A stretch of 64,000 bases of DNA from Alcanivorax nanhaiticus (GCF_000756665.1 NZ_ARXV01000005.1:228591-292590); one strand, 5' to 3'. Shown: positions 9,520 through 18,195, counted from the stretch's first letter. Program-made: numbers and translations. The notes: generated by a model not told the origin, from the letters alone.

Positions 9520-9969
9520 ATGACTCTGATCAATGCTGCCGATATCGACAAGGCACTTACCGTTGGTGAGGTCGCGGAACGCAGCGGTGTCGCGGTCTCC
9601 ACCCTGCACTTCTACGAGAAAAAAGGGTTAATCAAGAGCTGGCGTACCGCCGGCAACCAGCGACGTTATCAGCGGGATATTCTGCGCAGGGTTGCAGTCA
9701 TCAAGGTCGCCCAGCGCATCGGCATTCCGCTCGCAGAAATTACCGATGCGCTGTCCGCACTACCCGATGGCCGCTCGCCTACTGCACGTGACTGGAAACG
9801 CCTGTCAGCAAGGTGGCGTGAACAGCTTGATGAGCGTATCGAACAACTGACCATGTTGCGAAACCAGCTTAGCGACTGCATTGGTTGCGGATGCCTATCC
9901 ATCAAGGCTTGCCGGTTGCGCAATCCCTACGACACCCTCAGCGAAGAAGGCCCCGGACCACATTTCTGA
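9520..9969 (+). CDS. soxR: Redox-sensitive transcriptional activator SoxR
   Basis: MerR-family regulator of 149 residues. The N-terminal winged helix ([20 protein letters not shown] then EKKGLI and a [11 protein letters not shown] segment) is followed by a dimerisation helix and the iron-sulfur motif [12 protein letters not shown] near residues 119-130, whose four Cys bind a [2Fe-2S] cluster in SoxR. The motif is followed by RLRNPYD, also typical. The ATG at 9520 gives the family length; the frame extends upstream but that part overlaps the sox box. Likely targets in the window are the divergent FMN reductase and the RND operon at 4-5 kb. Confidence 0.97.
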   Translation: MTLINAADIDKALTVGEVAERSGVAVSTLHFYEKKGLIKSWRTAGNQRRYQRDILRRVAVIKVAQRIGIPLAEITDALSALPDGRSPTARDWKRLSARWREQLDERIEQLTMLRNQLSDCIGCGCLSIKACRLRNPYDTLSEEGPGPHF

Positions 9970-10108
9970 GTCTCCGTAGCCCTTTGTTTGTTTCCGCCAT
10001 ACCAATAGCCACATCGACCTTGGTCGGCATTCATTTTGCGGGCAGCGGCAGGCAAAATGGGAAGCCCCATTGAATTCATCCGCAGTGATTGCTCAAGCAG
10101 GAGGCAGT

Positions 10109-11122
10109 ATGAACGACAACACCGTTACCGTAATTCCAGGCGATGGCATCGGGCCGGACATTGTGGATGCCACCGTCCGGGTACTAAAGGCGCTCGATTG
10201 CGGCCTCGAATTTGAGTACGCCATTGCAGGGCAAACCGCGCTTGATCAAGGGCTTGATCTGGTGCCCGAAGACACCCTGGCCACACTCAAGCGCAACCGC
10301 TTGGCACTCAAGGGGCCAATCACCACCCCCGTGGGAGGTGGCTTTACCTCCGTGAACGTAACCCTGCGCAAAACGTTTGATCTTTTTGCCAACGTACGCC
10401 CCGCCCTGTCCATCCCCGGAGTGAAGTCTCGCTACGACAACGTGGACATCATCACCATCCGGGAAAATATCGAGGGCATCTACTCCGGACTTGGCCAGAC
10501 CGTCAGCGACGATGGCGAGACCGCCGAGTTACGCAGCCGCATTACACGCACCGAATCAGAGCGCCTACTTCGCTTTGCCTACGAAACCGCCGTGAAGCAG
10601 GGCCGCAAGAAAGTCACTGTGGTGCACAAAGCCAATATCATGAAATCCACTTCCGGCCTGTTTCTGGACGTCGCCCGCAAGGTACGCGAGGACTATCCAC
10701 AACTGGAACACGAAGAAATGATCGTGGATGCCACGGCTATGCAGCTGGCCATGAATCCACACCGCTTCGATGTGATCGTCACCACCAACCTGTTCGGCGA
10801 CATTCTCTCCGACCTCTGTGCGGGCCTGATCGGCGGGCTGGGAGTGGCACCTGGAGCCAACATCGGTGAGCACGGCGGCCTGTTCGAAGCCGTCCATGGC
10901 AGCGCGCCGGACATCGCCGGTAAAGGCATTGCCAATCCCACCGCCATCATTCTGGCCGGAGCCATGATGCTCGATTACATGGAACTGCATGACAAGGCGA
11001 AGCGGCTCCGCGACACCGTGCGCGATGTCGTCGGCAAGGGCGAGGTGGTCACACCCGATCTGGGAGGCCGCGCCAGCACCACTGAATTTACCGACGAGTT
11101 GATCCGGCATCTGACACAGTAA
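10109..11122 (+). CDS. NAD-dependent isocitrate dehydrogenase-like beta-decarboxylating dehydrogenase
   Basis: Enzyme of 337 residues in the isocitrate/isopropylmalate dehydrogenase family, cytoplasmic. Visible motifs are IPGDGIGP at the N-terminus, the substrate-loop [12 protein letters not shown], the [12 protein letters not shown] segment with the catalytic Lys, and the metal/cofactor segment [17 protein letters not shown] followed by [15 protein letters not shown]. Isocitrate is the best guess; isopropylmalate, homoisocitrate or tartrate dehydrogenases share this fold. The ATG at 10109 follows AGGAGG (10099-10104); an ATG 13 codons earlier lacks one. It appears to be a single-gene unit ending at a bidirectional terminator. 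Confidence 0.85.
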   Translation: MNDNTVTVIPGDGIGPDIVDATVRVLKALDCGLEFEYAIAGQTALDQGLDLVPEDTLATLKRNRLALKGPITTPVGGGFTSVNVTLRKTFDLFANVRPALSIPGVKSRYDNVDIITIRENIEGIYSGLGQTVSDDGETAELRSRITRTESERLLRFAYETAVKQGRKKVTVVHKANIMKSTSGLFLDVARKVREDYPQLEHEEMIVDATAMQLAMNPHRFDVIVTTNLFGDILSDLCAGLIGGLGVAPGANIGEHGGLFEAVHGSAPDIAGKGIANPTAIILAGAMMLDYMELHDKAKRLRDTVRDVVGKGEVVTPDLGGRASTTEFTDELIRHLTQ

Positions 11123-11163
11123 CTCTACTATCCCCAGACACTCATTCACCCAGGAAGAACAAC

Positions 11164-11194
11164 AAAAAAACGAGCCCAGCCGGGCTCGTTTTTT
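11164..11194. terminator. Bidirectional rho-independent terminator
   Basis: Hairpin CGAGCCCAGCCGGGCTCG (11171-11188) with seven A before and six T after, serving both the dehydrogenase gene and the convergent lipoprotein gene. Confidence 0.9.
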
Positions 11195-11215
11195 CTGTCA
11201 TTGCAAGACCGTCGA

Positions 11216-12856
11216 TTAATCACCAGGCGCAAGATCGCTCATAAAGAACCCTAGCAGGTTATGCGTTCCGCCATTGATATGACGGAAATCGACCAATGCT
11301 CTTGGCCCCTCTCCACCCTTCACCAATGCAAACTTCCAGGATCCCGTGCTCTGGTCCCCGGGGATAGTCTCAGTGAAGGAGAGCGTGCCACTCTGCAGGA
11401 TATCCCAGGGCGCATTAATCATGGAGTCTTCTTCATCCTCCGTCCCCAACGCAAAGGTCAAAGTACCACTACCATCACCATTCAGGAAAACGGAACTCTT
11501 GTCGGCGTCGCCATCACCGTCCAGGTCTTCACCGACCATCTCAAATACAAAACCGAAACTGCCGCCATCGTCCGGGAATCCATCTTCGAGCAAGCGCTCT
11601 ACGGCAACCGTGCTTGTCTTGCCGGAGAGATCCTTCAGTTCTACCGGGAAACGGCCAACACGGACGAACTCCACATTCTCCTCAGGCGAAATTGCCATCA
11701 AAAGGTCGCCGTAAAGCGTAGCTTCCACACTGGCAACAACGCCTTCTCCGGCATCAAAAAAACCACCCGGGCCATCCGTTTCAGTGACGTTGCCAGTAAC
11801 CTGAAACTGGCCAGCACCAATACTGTATGTGCCCCATTCAGAGGAAACCGCAACCGCCTCACCATCATAGGCTTCAGTGTTATTGGAGTGAGCAATCACA
11901 TAATTGCTACCATCCAGAATGGTCAGTACATTGAATCCTTCTGGTTCGGGAAGATACCAGGAACCAACATAAGGATTAGCGGAACTCTTCACCGCCACGA
12001 AAGGCGTCTGTGCCCCTTCCTCGCTGCCGAGATGCAGCTCATCCCCCACCAGCCTCAATGTATCAGTTCCTGTGCCAAGCCCTCCATCACCATCGGACTG
12101 GAATGACACTTCCGTATCCAGCTGCCCAGAGGCAGGGTCCCAGCTGTAAAACCCCCACTCCGCCGTAGCGGGGCCCTGATTATCATTGCCATACTTGTGG
12201 GCGACCACATAACGCTGCCCGTCCAGGAAAGTAATCACATTGATCTCTTCCCCCTCAGGCCCAAGACCATTGCTGCTCTCACCCTCCGGCTCAACAAAAA
12301 CCCAACTGCCGCGAAGGTCTGCCTTTTGAGAATCATAAAAATGTTCATTGGCCGCCTGCTCAGATACTAACGCTCGGCCAATGGCGGCTTCTGCCTGAGC
12401 ATCAAAGTCTCCAGACTGCCCTGTCACGTCCAACGCCACACCGGCCAAGACATTATGAGCTGCATCATTGATAGTAATGCCATTGTCCGGATCACCATCC
12501 TCATCCAGTGTCTGTAGCAACTGCAACACATTGGTTACTGCATCTGGGTCAGATGACATGTCTGCTGGCGTCACACGCCCCGTCGCCGCGACCGGAGGCA
12601 AGGTAGTTCCACCAATAGTGAACGTAACGGTGTCACCTTCCACATAGCGATATTCACCAAGCCCATTGGTCTTTCCACTCTTCCCGCCCGGTGCGGTGCT
12701 GTAGTTGATCCCTGCCACGGCACTGTCAGTAAACACACCAACATCTGAAGGCGTCTGAGATGAGCCCCCTCCCGTCCCACCGGACGAAGAACTATCCCCT
12801 CCACATGCGGCCAACATGACCGCCAATGACAGAGCACCATACTTGAATGATTTCAT
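11216..12856 (-). CDS. Large secreted lipoprotein of unknown function
   Basis: 546 residues starting with a lipoprotein signal (MKSFKYGALSLAVMLAACGG), lipobox LAAC, then a Ser/Gly linker. ATG 12856 is preceded by GGAGG; a longer frame to 12907 lacks a site. The N-terminal 100 residues after the linker contain an FTDSAVAGINYST segment and an Asp-rich DEDGDPDNG stretch reminiscent of calcium-binding loops. Two similar beta-rich segments follow, each with a WGxYS-type motif, suggesting an internal duplication (around residues 190-290 and 290-380). I recognise no enzyme. It carries the same upstream box as the adjacent LuxR-type gene, so co-regulation is plausible. Confidence 0.8.
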   Translation of the reverse strand: MKSFKYGALSLAVMLAACGGDSSSSGGTGGGSSQTPSDVGVFTDSAVAGINYSTAPGGKSGKTNGLGEYRYVEGDTVTFTIGGTTLPPVAATGRVTPADMSSDPDAVTNVLQLLQTLDEDGDPDNGITINDAAHNVLAGVALDVTGQSGDFDAQAEAAIGRALVSEQAANEHFYDSQKADLRGSWVFVEPEGESSNGLGPEGEEINVITFLDGQRYVVAHKYGNDNQGPATAEWGFYSWDPASGQLDTEVSFQSDGDGGLGTGTDTLRLVGDELHLGSEEGAQTPFVAVKSSANPYVGSWYLPEPEGFNVLTILDGSNYVIAHSNNTEAYDGEAVAVSSEWGTYSIGAGQFQVTGNVTETDGPGGFFDAGEGVVASVEATLYGDLLMAISPEENVEFVRVGRFPVELKDLSGKTSTVAVERLLEDGFPDDGGSFGFVFEMVGEDLDGDGDADKSSVFLNGDGSGTLTFALGTEDEEDSMINAPWDILQSGTLSFTETIPGDQSTGSWKFALVKGGEGPRALVDFRHINGGTHNLLGFFMSDLAPGD

Positions 12857-12920
12857 AATCCCTCCAGTTCTTAGCCTCAGAAACAGAACCAGACTAATGA
12901 AGGGCAATAAGCCTCACATC

Positions 12921-12933
12921 CCCCATGTTGGGG
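12921..12933 (-). promoter_or_regulatory. CCCC-N5-GGGG box upstream of the large lipoprotein
   Basis: Plus-strand CCCCATGTTGGGG, ending 64 bases before the ATG at 12856. On the transcribed strand it is followed by GATGTG, as at the other two copies. Proposed operator, by recurrence only. Confidence 0.55.
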
Positions 12934-13015
12934 AGAAAAAAGCTTATCCTTCAAAATAATAACGAGGACGGAATCAATCGCAGAAAGGAGAGCGAGAACA
13001 GGTGCTCAAGCTAGC

Positions 13016-13663
13016 TCACGAAGAATGTTTCAGAACCAGTGCTGTCAGCTGGGCCTGGGAATGAACGCCCGTTTTCCGATAGATTTTCTTTATATGGTGC
13101 CGGACGGTATGCACCGACAATGCCATCACATTGGCAATATCTGCCGGGCGATACCCTTGGGAAATCAGGTTCGCCACCCTTTCCTCTGATTCCGTCAAAC
13201 CAAACCGGGGACTGATCAGCCCAGCGTCATCACACGTTTCACGGCTTCCTGCCAAAAGAAAAATCGCTACCAGTCCATGGCAGAGAGAAAAATGCTTATC
13301 CCTCGTCTGCACAGTACTGACAAGTAGTCGGAATACGCTTTTATCGCCTCCCACAAGGGAGACAAAACCTGCTGTATTTCGCAAAAAGCAGTTTTCAATC
13401 AGGGCATCCAGTTCACGCTGCCTCTTGGCGTTCCGCAGTCGCAAACCTCCCTCCTCCAGCTTTACCTCTTCAGAATGAGACAATGCTGCCTCTACCCCGG
13501 AAGACCAGAACAACACATTTTTATTCGTATCCAATAGCAGCATGGCATCATATTCCGGCCGGGGAATATCCACCCGGGCAGCCCCTTCCTGTATGCATTC
13601 ATGCCACAAAGCGCGCTCTATTTTATGAATCAATTTTTCTTCCACCGCCCGCTCACTTTCCAC
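13016..13663 (-). CDS. LuxR-family (GerE-type HTH) transcriptional regulator
   Basis: 215 residues. The C-terminal 65 hold a GerE-type helix-turn-helix: FGLTESEERVANLISQG, then ADIANVMALSVHTVRHHIKK with the conserved VxxHxxxIxxK pattern. The N-terminal half may be a PAS-like sensor (DAMLLLDTNKNVLFWSSGVE) but matches no autoinducer-binding domain I can identify. The start is GTG at 13663, with a purine-rich upstream segment but no clean Shine-Dalgarno, so the start is uncertain. The same upstream box occurs before this gene, the lipoprotein downstream and the four-gene secreted-protein unit, consistent with autoregulation and a local regulon (inference). Confidence 0.85.
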   Translation of the reverse strand: MESERAVEEKLIHKIERALWHECIQEGAARVDIPRPEYDAMLLLDTNKNVLFWSSGVEAALSHSEEVKLEEGGLRLRNAKRQRELDALIENCFLRNTAGFVSLVGGDKSVFRLLVSTVQTRDKHFSLCHGLVAIFLLAGSRETCDDAGLISPRFGLTESEERVANLISQGYRPADIANVMALSVHTVRHHIKKIYRKTGVHSQAQLTALVLKHSS

Positions 13664-13722
13664 GCCCCCAGATCTCCCCCGTTTTCTTAACCACTTTAAT
13701 CATGAAGCGACGCCTCCACATC

Positions 13723-13735
13723 ACCCAAATAGGGG
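13723..13735 (-). promoter_or_regulatory. CCCC-N5-GGGG box upstream of the LuxR-type gene
   Basis: Plus-strand ACCCAAATAGGGG, 10 of 13 identical to the copy at 16285, ending 59 bases before the GTG at 13663 and followed on the transcribed strand by GATGTGGAGGC. The weakest of the three copies. Confidence 0.45.
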
Positions 13736-13744
13736 ATAGATATT

Positions 13745-13766
13745 AAAACGCCCGCAAATGCGGGCG
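13745..13766 (-). terminator. Rho-independent terminator of the secreted-protein operon
   Basis: Stem-loop CGCCCGCAAATGCGGGCG (13749-13766); on the minus strand it is followed by TTTTAATA. It lies downstream of the gene ending at 13813 and upstream of the LuxR-type promoter, so it insulates the two units. Confidence 0.85.
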
Positions 13767-13812
13767 TCATGTTAAAGGCTGTCAATCGCTTTACTCAGCG
13801 AAAATGAGCTTA

Positions 13813-14907
13813 TCAAGTCTCCGTAATTTCCAGGTCTGAATAACCCCTCTCTCTGATACAGGATCGAATATCATCAATATCAGGTTCGCGCGGGGTTCGG
13901 GCACCACGAACCATGACATAGTGATCGCTCAAATATTGGTAATCTTTATATACATCATCAGGGGCATCTGCATCCTCCACCGACACAGCACCATGCCTTA
14001 GATGATCAAAACGTTTTTCAATGCATGAGGCAACAAAATCCAGAGAACCTCTACCTTTATAATTAAATATATTGGTCCTCCAAATAATCACCTCCTGATC
14101 AGTATAGAAATTATCTGTCAGATTGGCGTTACAAAGTCTGCAGGTATATCGCAACCGGAAAGCCCCATCGTACTTACTCCTGTAGACCAGCGTTTCCGTT
14201 TCCTCTTTACCAATCTTGAACCCTTTACCTAAATAGACGCCATTTCTTATATTTAGAACCGATCCTGATAAAGCGTCACCCTCATCAATCCCTGAAAAAT
14301 CAACCCAGTCATTCACTGTCCATGAATACGGACCTTTTCTCTCAGCACCTTTAAAACCCGTCAGCCCCATTTTGCTGACAGTTTTCCCATTCACAATCAT
14401 ATGAAAAATCAGGGATCCCTCTGCGTCTCGATAATTCCGCCCCTTAAACTTCACCGTTTGTACGCCCAGACTCTCATCCGGCAACGGCTTTGTTTTCTTA
14501 TCCCATTCGTACACTTTGTAGCACCGCTCCTGCAAATCATCGGCAATTTGACGATCAAAGGTCGCAAACAAAACGGGGAACACGGTGACAACACTAAAAA
14601 CGCACAGCGGAGGACTATAACGAATTGGCCCTCTTCGCTCATAAGACTCCTCAACCTTGACGGCATAAAGCGCCTTTTCCTGGGTGTAAACCTCAAAAGG
14701 ATCCACCTTTACCTCAAGGTCTCCATCGGATATCTCGTAGCTCACATTCATATCGTAGTGTGAGAACTTGGCAGGAGACGTCGCATCGCCATAGTACCTG
14801 CTTTTTTCGTAAACACGGTCCGTCATATAGCTTGGACGTCCTGCATTGATGGTTCCACAACCTGACAGCAGAAATCCTATCGCGATAACAAGAAATGCGA
14901 CCCTCAT
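13813..14907 (-). CDS. Hypothetical lipoprotein, last gene of the secreted-protein operon
   Basis: 364 residues, starting MRVAFLVIAIGFLLSGCGT with lipobox LSGC. The ATG at 14907 is chosen over an upstream TTG (14940) because it puts the signal peptide at the N-terminus. After the signal there is a PSYMTDRVYEKSRYYG segment, a hydrophobic stretch near residue 120 (CVFSVVTVFPVLFATF), and paired cysteines in YTCRLCNAN. No family was recognised. AT content is higher than in neighbouring housekeeping genes, hinting at accessory origin. It is co-oriented with and close to the three small secreted-protein genes upstream. Confidence 0.7.
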   Translation of the reverse strand: MRVAFLVIAIGFLLSGCGTINAGRPSYMTDRVYEKSRYYGDATSPAKFSHYDMNVSYEISDGDLEVKVDPFEVYTQEKALYAVKVEESYERRGPIRYSPPLCVFSVVTVFPVLFATFDRQIADDLQERCYKVYEWDKKTKPLPDESLGVQTVKFKGRNYRDAEGSLIFHMIVNGKTVSKMGLTGFKGAERKGPYSWTVNDWVDFSGIDEGDALSGSVLNIRNGVYLGKGFKIGKEETETLVYRSKYDGAFRLRYTCRLCNANLTDNFYTDQEVIIWRTNIFNYKGRGSLDFVASCIEKRFDHLRHGAVSVEDADAPDDVYKDYQYLSDHYVMVRGARTPREPDIDDIRSCIRERGYSDLEITET

Positions 14908-14949
14908 CTTCCCGTTCCCCTTTACCAACCTTTCACTCAACCCTGATGT

Positions 14950-15348
14950 TCAAAAATCGCTGTCTTCAGGATCAAAACCATACAAGCGCTTTACCGAGAA
15001 CCCCTTCCTCACGAAATCTCTTTTGAAATCCTGATGACTCCTTGCCACCCCCGAAGGCGGATTATCATGGCACTCACAATCAGACTTCACACCCAGGGTG
15101 TACTTGAAATATTCAGGCACCTCACTACTGAAATAAGAGTGCCATTCATTCTTCGCATGGGTGCGCCCACTATCCAGTTGACAGCCACTATTCGATTGAT
15201 AGTGAAAGCCGACCTTGGTGGATTCATAAAACACTTTCTTTTCATAGCTGTAGGCATAACCAATTGCCTCACACTGAAGGTAGTATGGAGAGGCCATGGC
15301 ATTGGAAACCAACCCCAACGGTATCAACATCATCCAGAATAACTTCAT
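14950..15348 (-). CDS. Small secreted protein, hypothetical
   Basis: 132 residues with a clear signal peptide ending near MASPYY. The ATG at 15348 has GAGGAA nearby; a longer frame to 15408 would bury the signal. The mature part begins YYLQCEA, like the YLFCEA start of the next upstream gene, and has four cysteines, two as CEC, plus many aromatics. Likely periplasmic or secreted and disulfide-bonded. No known domain. Confidence 0.7.
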   Translation of the reverse strand: MKLFWMMLIPLGLVSNAMASPYYLQCEAIGYAYSYEKKVFYESTKVGFHYQSNSGCQLDSGRTHAKNEWHSYFSSEVPEYFKYTLGVKSDCECHDNPPSGVARSHQDFKRDFVRKGFSVKRLYGFDPEDSDF

Positions 15349-15419
15349 TGCTCTTTCCTCTAGCCGTAGCGGCCTCACTATCATTCTCGCAACTGGCATC
15401 TCCCCCAAGAAGCTATGAA

Positions 15420-15779
15420 TCAGTAGCTCCAGCGAACCCTGTGCACATCAAAGTCACGGTCACCCCAATTCGCAATCGCATCGCTTCTTTCATCTTCAGC
15501 ATCACGCCTGGTGTCTTCCAGGTAGTACTCGCAAGTCACATCGTAAATCGTGCCTGAAGGAGAGTATCGCGACTCGATGAAGTCCCCGTAGCTATCGCTG
15601 ACTTCACTGTCATAGATAGATGAAACACGAAACACATTGGAGATGTAGACCTCAAAGCGGTCGTCATCATAGGATCGGTATTCTGCTTCACAGAACAGGT
15701 AGCCACTGTCACCTGCCTGAGCAATGACAGCACAGGCCATCAGACTGCACCCCACCACACTTCTGGCTAAATTTCGCAT
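15420..15779 (-). CDS. Small secreted acidic protein, hypothetical
   Basis: 119 residues; signal peptide MRNLARSVVGCSLMACAVIA cleaved near AQAG. The mature protein starts GDSGYLFCEA and has a second Cys in VTCEYY, so one disulfide is possible. It is rich in Asp, Glu, Ser and Tyr. Weakly similar to the neighbour at 14950-15348 at its mature N-terminus, suggesting paralogues. The start could also be ATG at 15797, six codons earlier. Confidence 0.65.
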   Translation of the reverse strand: MRNLARSVVGCSLMACAVIAQAGDSGYLFCEAEYRSYDDDRFEVYISNVFRVSSIYDSEVSDSYGDFIESRYSPSGTIYDVTCEYYLEDTRRDAEDERSDAIANWGDRDFDVHRVRWSY

Positions 15780-15850
15780 TCCTCGTACCCCTTTCATTCA
15801 TCACAGAGCAAGCCATCAACAGGCCGCTTATTTTGATTGCAGGCGATCAA

Positions 15851-16216
15851 TCATTGCCGCCAATACAGCTTGTAGATTTGACCGCCGTCACCGTAGGACT
15901 GGCATCCTCCCCGCTCAACACCGCGAAGATGCGCTGCCGGGTACTGTTCGTTGTATTCCTGCAGCAAGGTCCATGCGATTGCCTTTGCGCAGGAGCACAT
16001 TTCACTACGCGAAGCACCGCTGTCACTATCTGAAGGCTCAACAGCCGCGGCAAATGGCCGGCTTCCCACTGTTGTCTGGGTTTGGACAAAGAAACGATCA
16101 TCCATGATGCATCGCCCTGCGCGATCTGCATTCGCCACTCCGGATATGCCCATACAGAGCATTATCATCATGAGCACGTCCCAGCCCTGCGTCATTCCCG
16201 CAATTATTCTGTTCAT
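15851..16216 (-). CDS. Small secreted Cys-containing protein, first gene of the operon
   Basis: 121 residues with a signal-like hydrophobic segment (LMMIMLCMGISGVANA) preceded by a 15-residue N-region. The mature part has cysteines at RCIMDD, MCSCAK and GGCQSY and ends IYKLYWRQ. GGGGG lies just before the ATG. It is the promoter-proximal gene of a four-gene minus-strand set, with the CCCC-N5-GGGG box upstream. Function unknown. Confidence 0.65.
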   Translation of the reverse strand: MNRIIAGMTQGWDVLMMIMLCMGISGVANADRAGRCIMDDRFFVQTQTTVGSRPFAAAVEPSDSDSGASRSEMCSCAKAIAWTLLQEYNEQYPAAHLRGVERGGCQSYGDGGQIYKLYWRQ

Positions 16217-16284
16217 GTTGCCCCCATACGTCAGTTATCAATATGTCTGAGCCATGCTACAAAGGGCCCAACAGGCTCCGCATC

Positions 16285-16297
16285 CCCCATATTGGGG
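16285..16297 (-). promoter_or_regulatory. CCCC-N5-GGGG box upstream of the secreted-protein operon
   Basis: CCCCATATTGGGG, the best of three copies, ending 68 bases before the ATG at 16216 and followed on the transcribed strand by GATGCGGAGCC. Confidence 0.6.
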
Positions 16298-16305
16298 ATA
16301 TAACG

Positions 16306-16330
16306 AAAAACGCCCGCATATGCGGGCGTT
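16306..16330. terminator. Rho-independent terminator downstream of hemH
   Basis: Perfect stem CGCCCGCATATGCGGGCG (16311-16328) with AAAAA on the left, giving a U run on the minus strand after hemH. It closely resembles the hairpin at 13749-13766. Confidence 0.85.
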
Positions 16331-16353
16331 TCAACAACTTATCGCTGGCAGCG

Positions 16354-17433
16354 TCACCTCAGCCTCTCAGCCCTTGCTGCACGAGCCTCCAGGGTGGAGC
16401 CTGCATTATCCCCACCTTCCCAGCCCTGCAGGTTCTCACTGATCAGCTGGGTTAAAGCATCCAGGTGCACGGGCTCGGCATTGAGCGCCGGAATATAGGC
16501 AAAGGACTCGCCGCCGGCCTGCTCGAAATAACCACGGTTTTCCATATCGATTTCCTCGATGGTTTCCAGGCAATCGGCAGAAAAACCGGGACAGAACACC
16601 TGCACGGATTTCACCCCATCGCCAGGCAGCGACTTCATTGTCGCATCCATGTAGGGCTGCAACCATTCTTCACGACCAAAGCGGGACTGGAAGGTGGTCA
16701 TCCACTGTTCGTCGCTAAGACCCAGTGCGGCTGCCAGCAAGCGCGAGGTTTTGTGGCACTCGCAGAAATAGGGGTCGCCATTCAGCAGGTAGCGTTTGGG
16801 GACGCCGTGATAGCTGAAGATCAACTTGTCAGCACTACCATTATTCTCTCGAAAAGCGCGGATATGCTCGGCCATGGCCTGGATATAGGGCGGATAATCC
16901 GGGTAATGGCTGATGAAACGCAGGTCCGGAATCCAGCGGCGCTGGGTGAAATCCTTTGCCAGCGCATCAAAGGTGGAGCCATTCGTGGAACCGGAATACT
17001 GAGGGTACAGCGGCAACACCAACAACTGGCGTACACCTTCGTCTTCCATTTCCTGCAGCTGACTGGCGATGGAGGGGTTCCCGTAACGCATGCCCAGCTT
17101 CACCACCACATCATCGCCGCAGGTTTTCTGCAAGCGCTCACGAATGCCCTTGAGCTGATTTTCGCTGTGCACCAGCAACGGAGAGCCCTCCTCCGTCCAT
17201 ACCCTCTTGTAGGCGTGGGCAGAGCGTGGCGGACGAATCAACAAAATCACTTTAAGAATGAAGAACCAGATAAAACGCGGCACCTCTACCACTCGCGGGT
17301 CTGACAGAAACTCGCGCAGGTAGCGGCGCAGAGCGCCGGTTTCGGGGGCATCCGGGGTGCCAAGATTGGTGATCAGCACGCCGATGCGGCGAGGCTGACG
17401 ATGGTCGAAATTGGGTTGTCCCTTGTAGGCCAT
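16354..17433 (-). CDS. hemH: Ferrochelatase
   Basis: 359 residues. Inserts ferrous iron into protoporphyrin IX in the last step of protoheme synthesis, at the cytoplasmic face of the membrane. Diagnostic segments are VLITNLGTPDAPE at the N-terminus, PLYPQYSGSTNGSTFDAL, the active-site FSYHGVPKRY with the metal-handling His, and FCPGFSADCLETIEEI with the conserved Glu. The CECHK segment after GDPYF is common in proteobacterial members. About 20 charged residues extend past the usual C-terminus (GGDNAGSTLEARAARAERLR). The upstream site is weak (GAGAGA). Confidence 0.96.
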   Translation of the reverse strand: MAYKGQPNFDHRQPRRIGVLITNLGTPDAPETGALRRYLREFLSDPRVVEVPRFIWFFILKVILLIRPPRSAHAYKRVWTEEGSPLLVHSENQLKGIRERLQKTCGDDVVVKLGMRYGNPSIASQLQEMEDEGVRQLLVLPLYPQYSGSTNGSTFDALAKDFTQRRWIPDLRFISHYPDYPPYIQAMAEHIRAFRENNGSADKLIFSYHGVPKRYLLNGDPYFCECHKTSRLLAAALGLSDEQWMTTFQSRFGREEWLQPYMDATMKSLPGDGVKSVQVFCPGFSADCLETIEEIDMENRGYFEQAGGESFAYIPALNAEPVHLDALTQLISENLQGWEGGDNAGSTLEARAARAERLR

Positions 17434-17524
17434 CCGGTTCTCTCACTGAGGTAGATGCTTGAACGAGCCACTAGTGTAACCAGATAACGTCAAGACGCCA
17501 TGATGCTGTTGGAATGAAGGTGGC

Positions 17525-17566
17525 CTGACGTCGGAAGTCTGACGACTGACGACTGACGACTGACGC
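17525..17566. repeat. Heptad array, word CTGACGA
   Basis: Six consecutive 7-base units: CTGACGT, CGGAAGT, then three CTGACGA and CTGACGC. Related words recur at 20363-20395. Confidence 0.9.
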
Positions 17567-17610
17567 CAAATTCAAAATCTGATATTTCCAGGGCATCGCC
17601 ACACCCCCTC

Positions 17611-17701
17611 TGTGGGAGCGGTGGTTCCACCGCGATCCCGACAGGGCGCTACGCGCCATCGTGGTCGCACCCACAGGGCATAGCAAACGCCCACTCCCAC
17701 A
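17611..17701. repeat. REP-like palindromic element
   Basis: Outer inverted repeat TGTGGGAG (17611-17618) and CTCCCACA (17694-17701) encloses two hairpins: GCGGTGG-TT-CCACCGC (17618-17633) and GGCGC-TAC-GCGCC (17645-17657). It resembles the GTGGGAGCGG class of REP sequences known from Pseudomonas. A second, partial copy lies at 20407-20432. Confidence 0.75.
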
Positions 17702-17756
17702 AAGACAGGGCAATAGCCTTGCCTCTGCAGCCTCACCCCCAGGGCTTTTGACTTTC

Positions 17757-17791
17757 CTCGCAGCTCGTAGCTCAAAGCTGGCAGCTGCTTT
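17757..17791. repeat. Heptad array, word CTCGTAG, abutting a stop codon
   Basis: Units CTCGCAG, CTCGTAG, CTCAAAG, CTGGCAG and CTGCTTT, running directly into TTA, the complement of the thioesterase TAA stop (17791-17793). The last part, GCTGCTTTTA, is nearly the same as the array end at 52470. Confidence 0.88.
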
Positions 17792-18195
17792 TACTCCGGC
17801 AACTCGCCAAGATTGCGCTCCAACTCAGCCCGGAAGCGCTCGGGAATTGGCGAGGAGGCTTGTTTGTCGTGCTCGAAATACACTTGCACCGCCTTGCCTC
17901 GGGCCACCAGTTTGCCGTTCTGCCAGGCTTGCTGGGCCACAACGAAAGAGCTGTTGCCAATACGCTCGATCCCGGTACGAATCAGCACATCGCTGCCGTA
18001 GTAAATCTGCCCGACAAAATCCACTTCCACCCGCGCCAGGATCAGCGGTAGCTCAGCCGGATTCTGCTGACCAGCCGCAAACAGCTGAAACAGGGGGCTG
18101 CGCCCGGTTTCGAACCAGCCCGTCACCACGGTGTTGTTCACATGCCCAAAGGCATCGGTTTCATAGAAGCGAGGAGTGACAGTCAGCTCATACAT
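17791..18195 (-). CDS. Acyl-CoA thioesterase, hotdog fold (4-hydroxybenzoyl-CoA thioesterase family)
   Basis: 134 residues, the usual length. The motif [20 protein letters not shown] near residue 10 holds the catalytic Asp and the GHVNN turn of YbgC/FadM-like thioesterases; the rest forms the beta-sheet with [19 protein letters not shown] typical of the family. It probably hydrolyses short- or medium-chain acyl-CoA; the substrate is not determined. Likely a monocistronic unit. A 7-base repeat array begins at its stop codon. Confidence 0.88.
   Translation of the reverse strand: MYELTVTPRFYETDAFGHVNNTVVTGWFETGRSPLFQLFAAGQQNPAELPLILARVEVDFVGQIYYGSDVLIRTGIERIGNSSFVVAQQAWQNGKLVARGKAVQVYFEHDKQASSPIPERFRAELERNLGELPE

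Larger units (their letters stand above)
17434..17790. other. Repeat-rich intergenic region between hemH and the thioesterase gene
   Basis: No gene. It contains six CTGACGA-type heptads (17525-17566), a REP-like hairpin cluster (17611-17701) and a second heptad array (17757-17791) ending at the thioesterase stop codon. hemH's promoter must lie near 17434-17520; no clear -10/-35 was seen. Confidence 0.8.
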
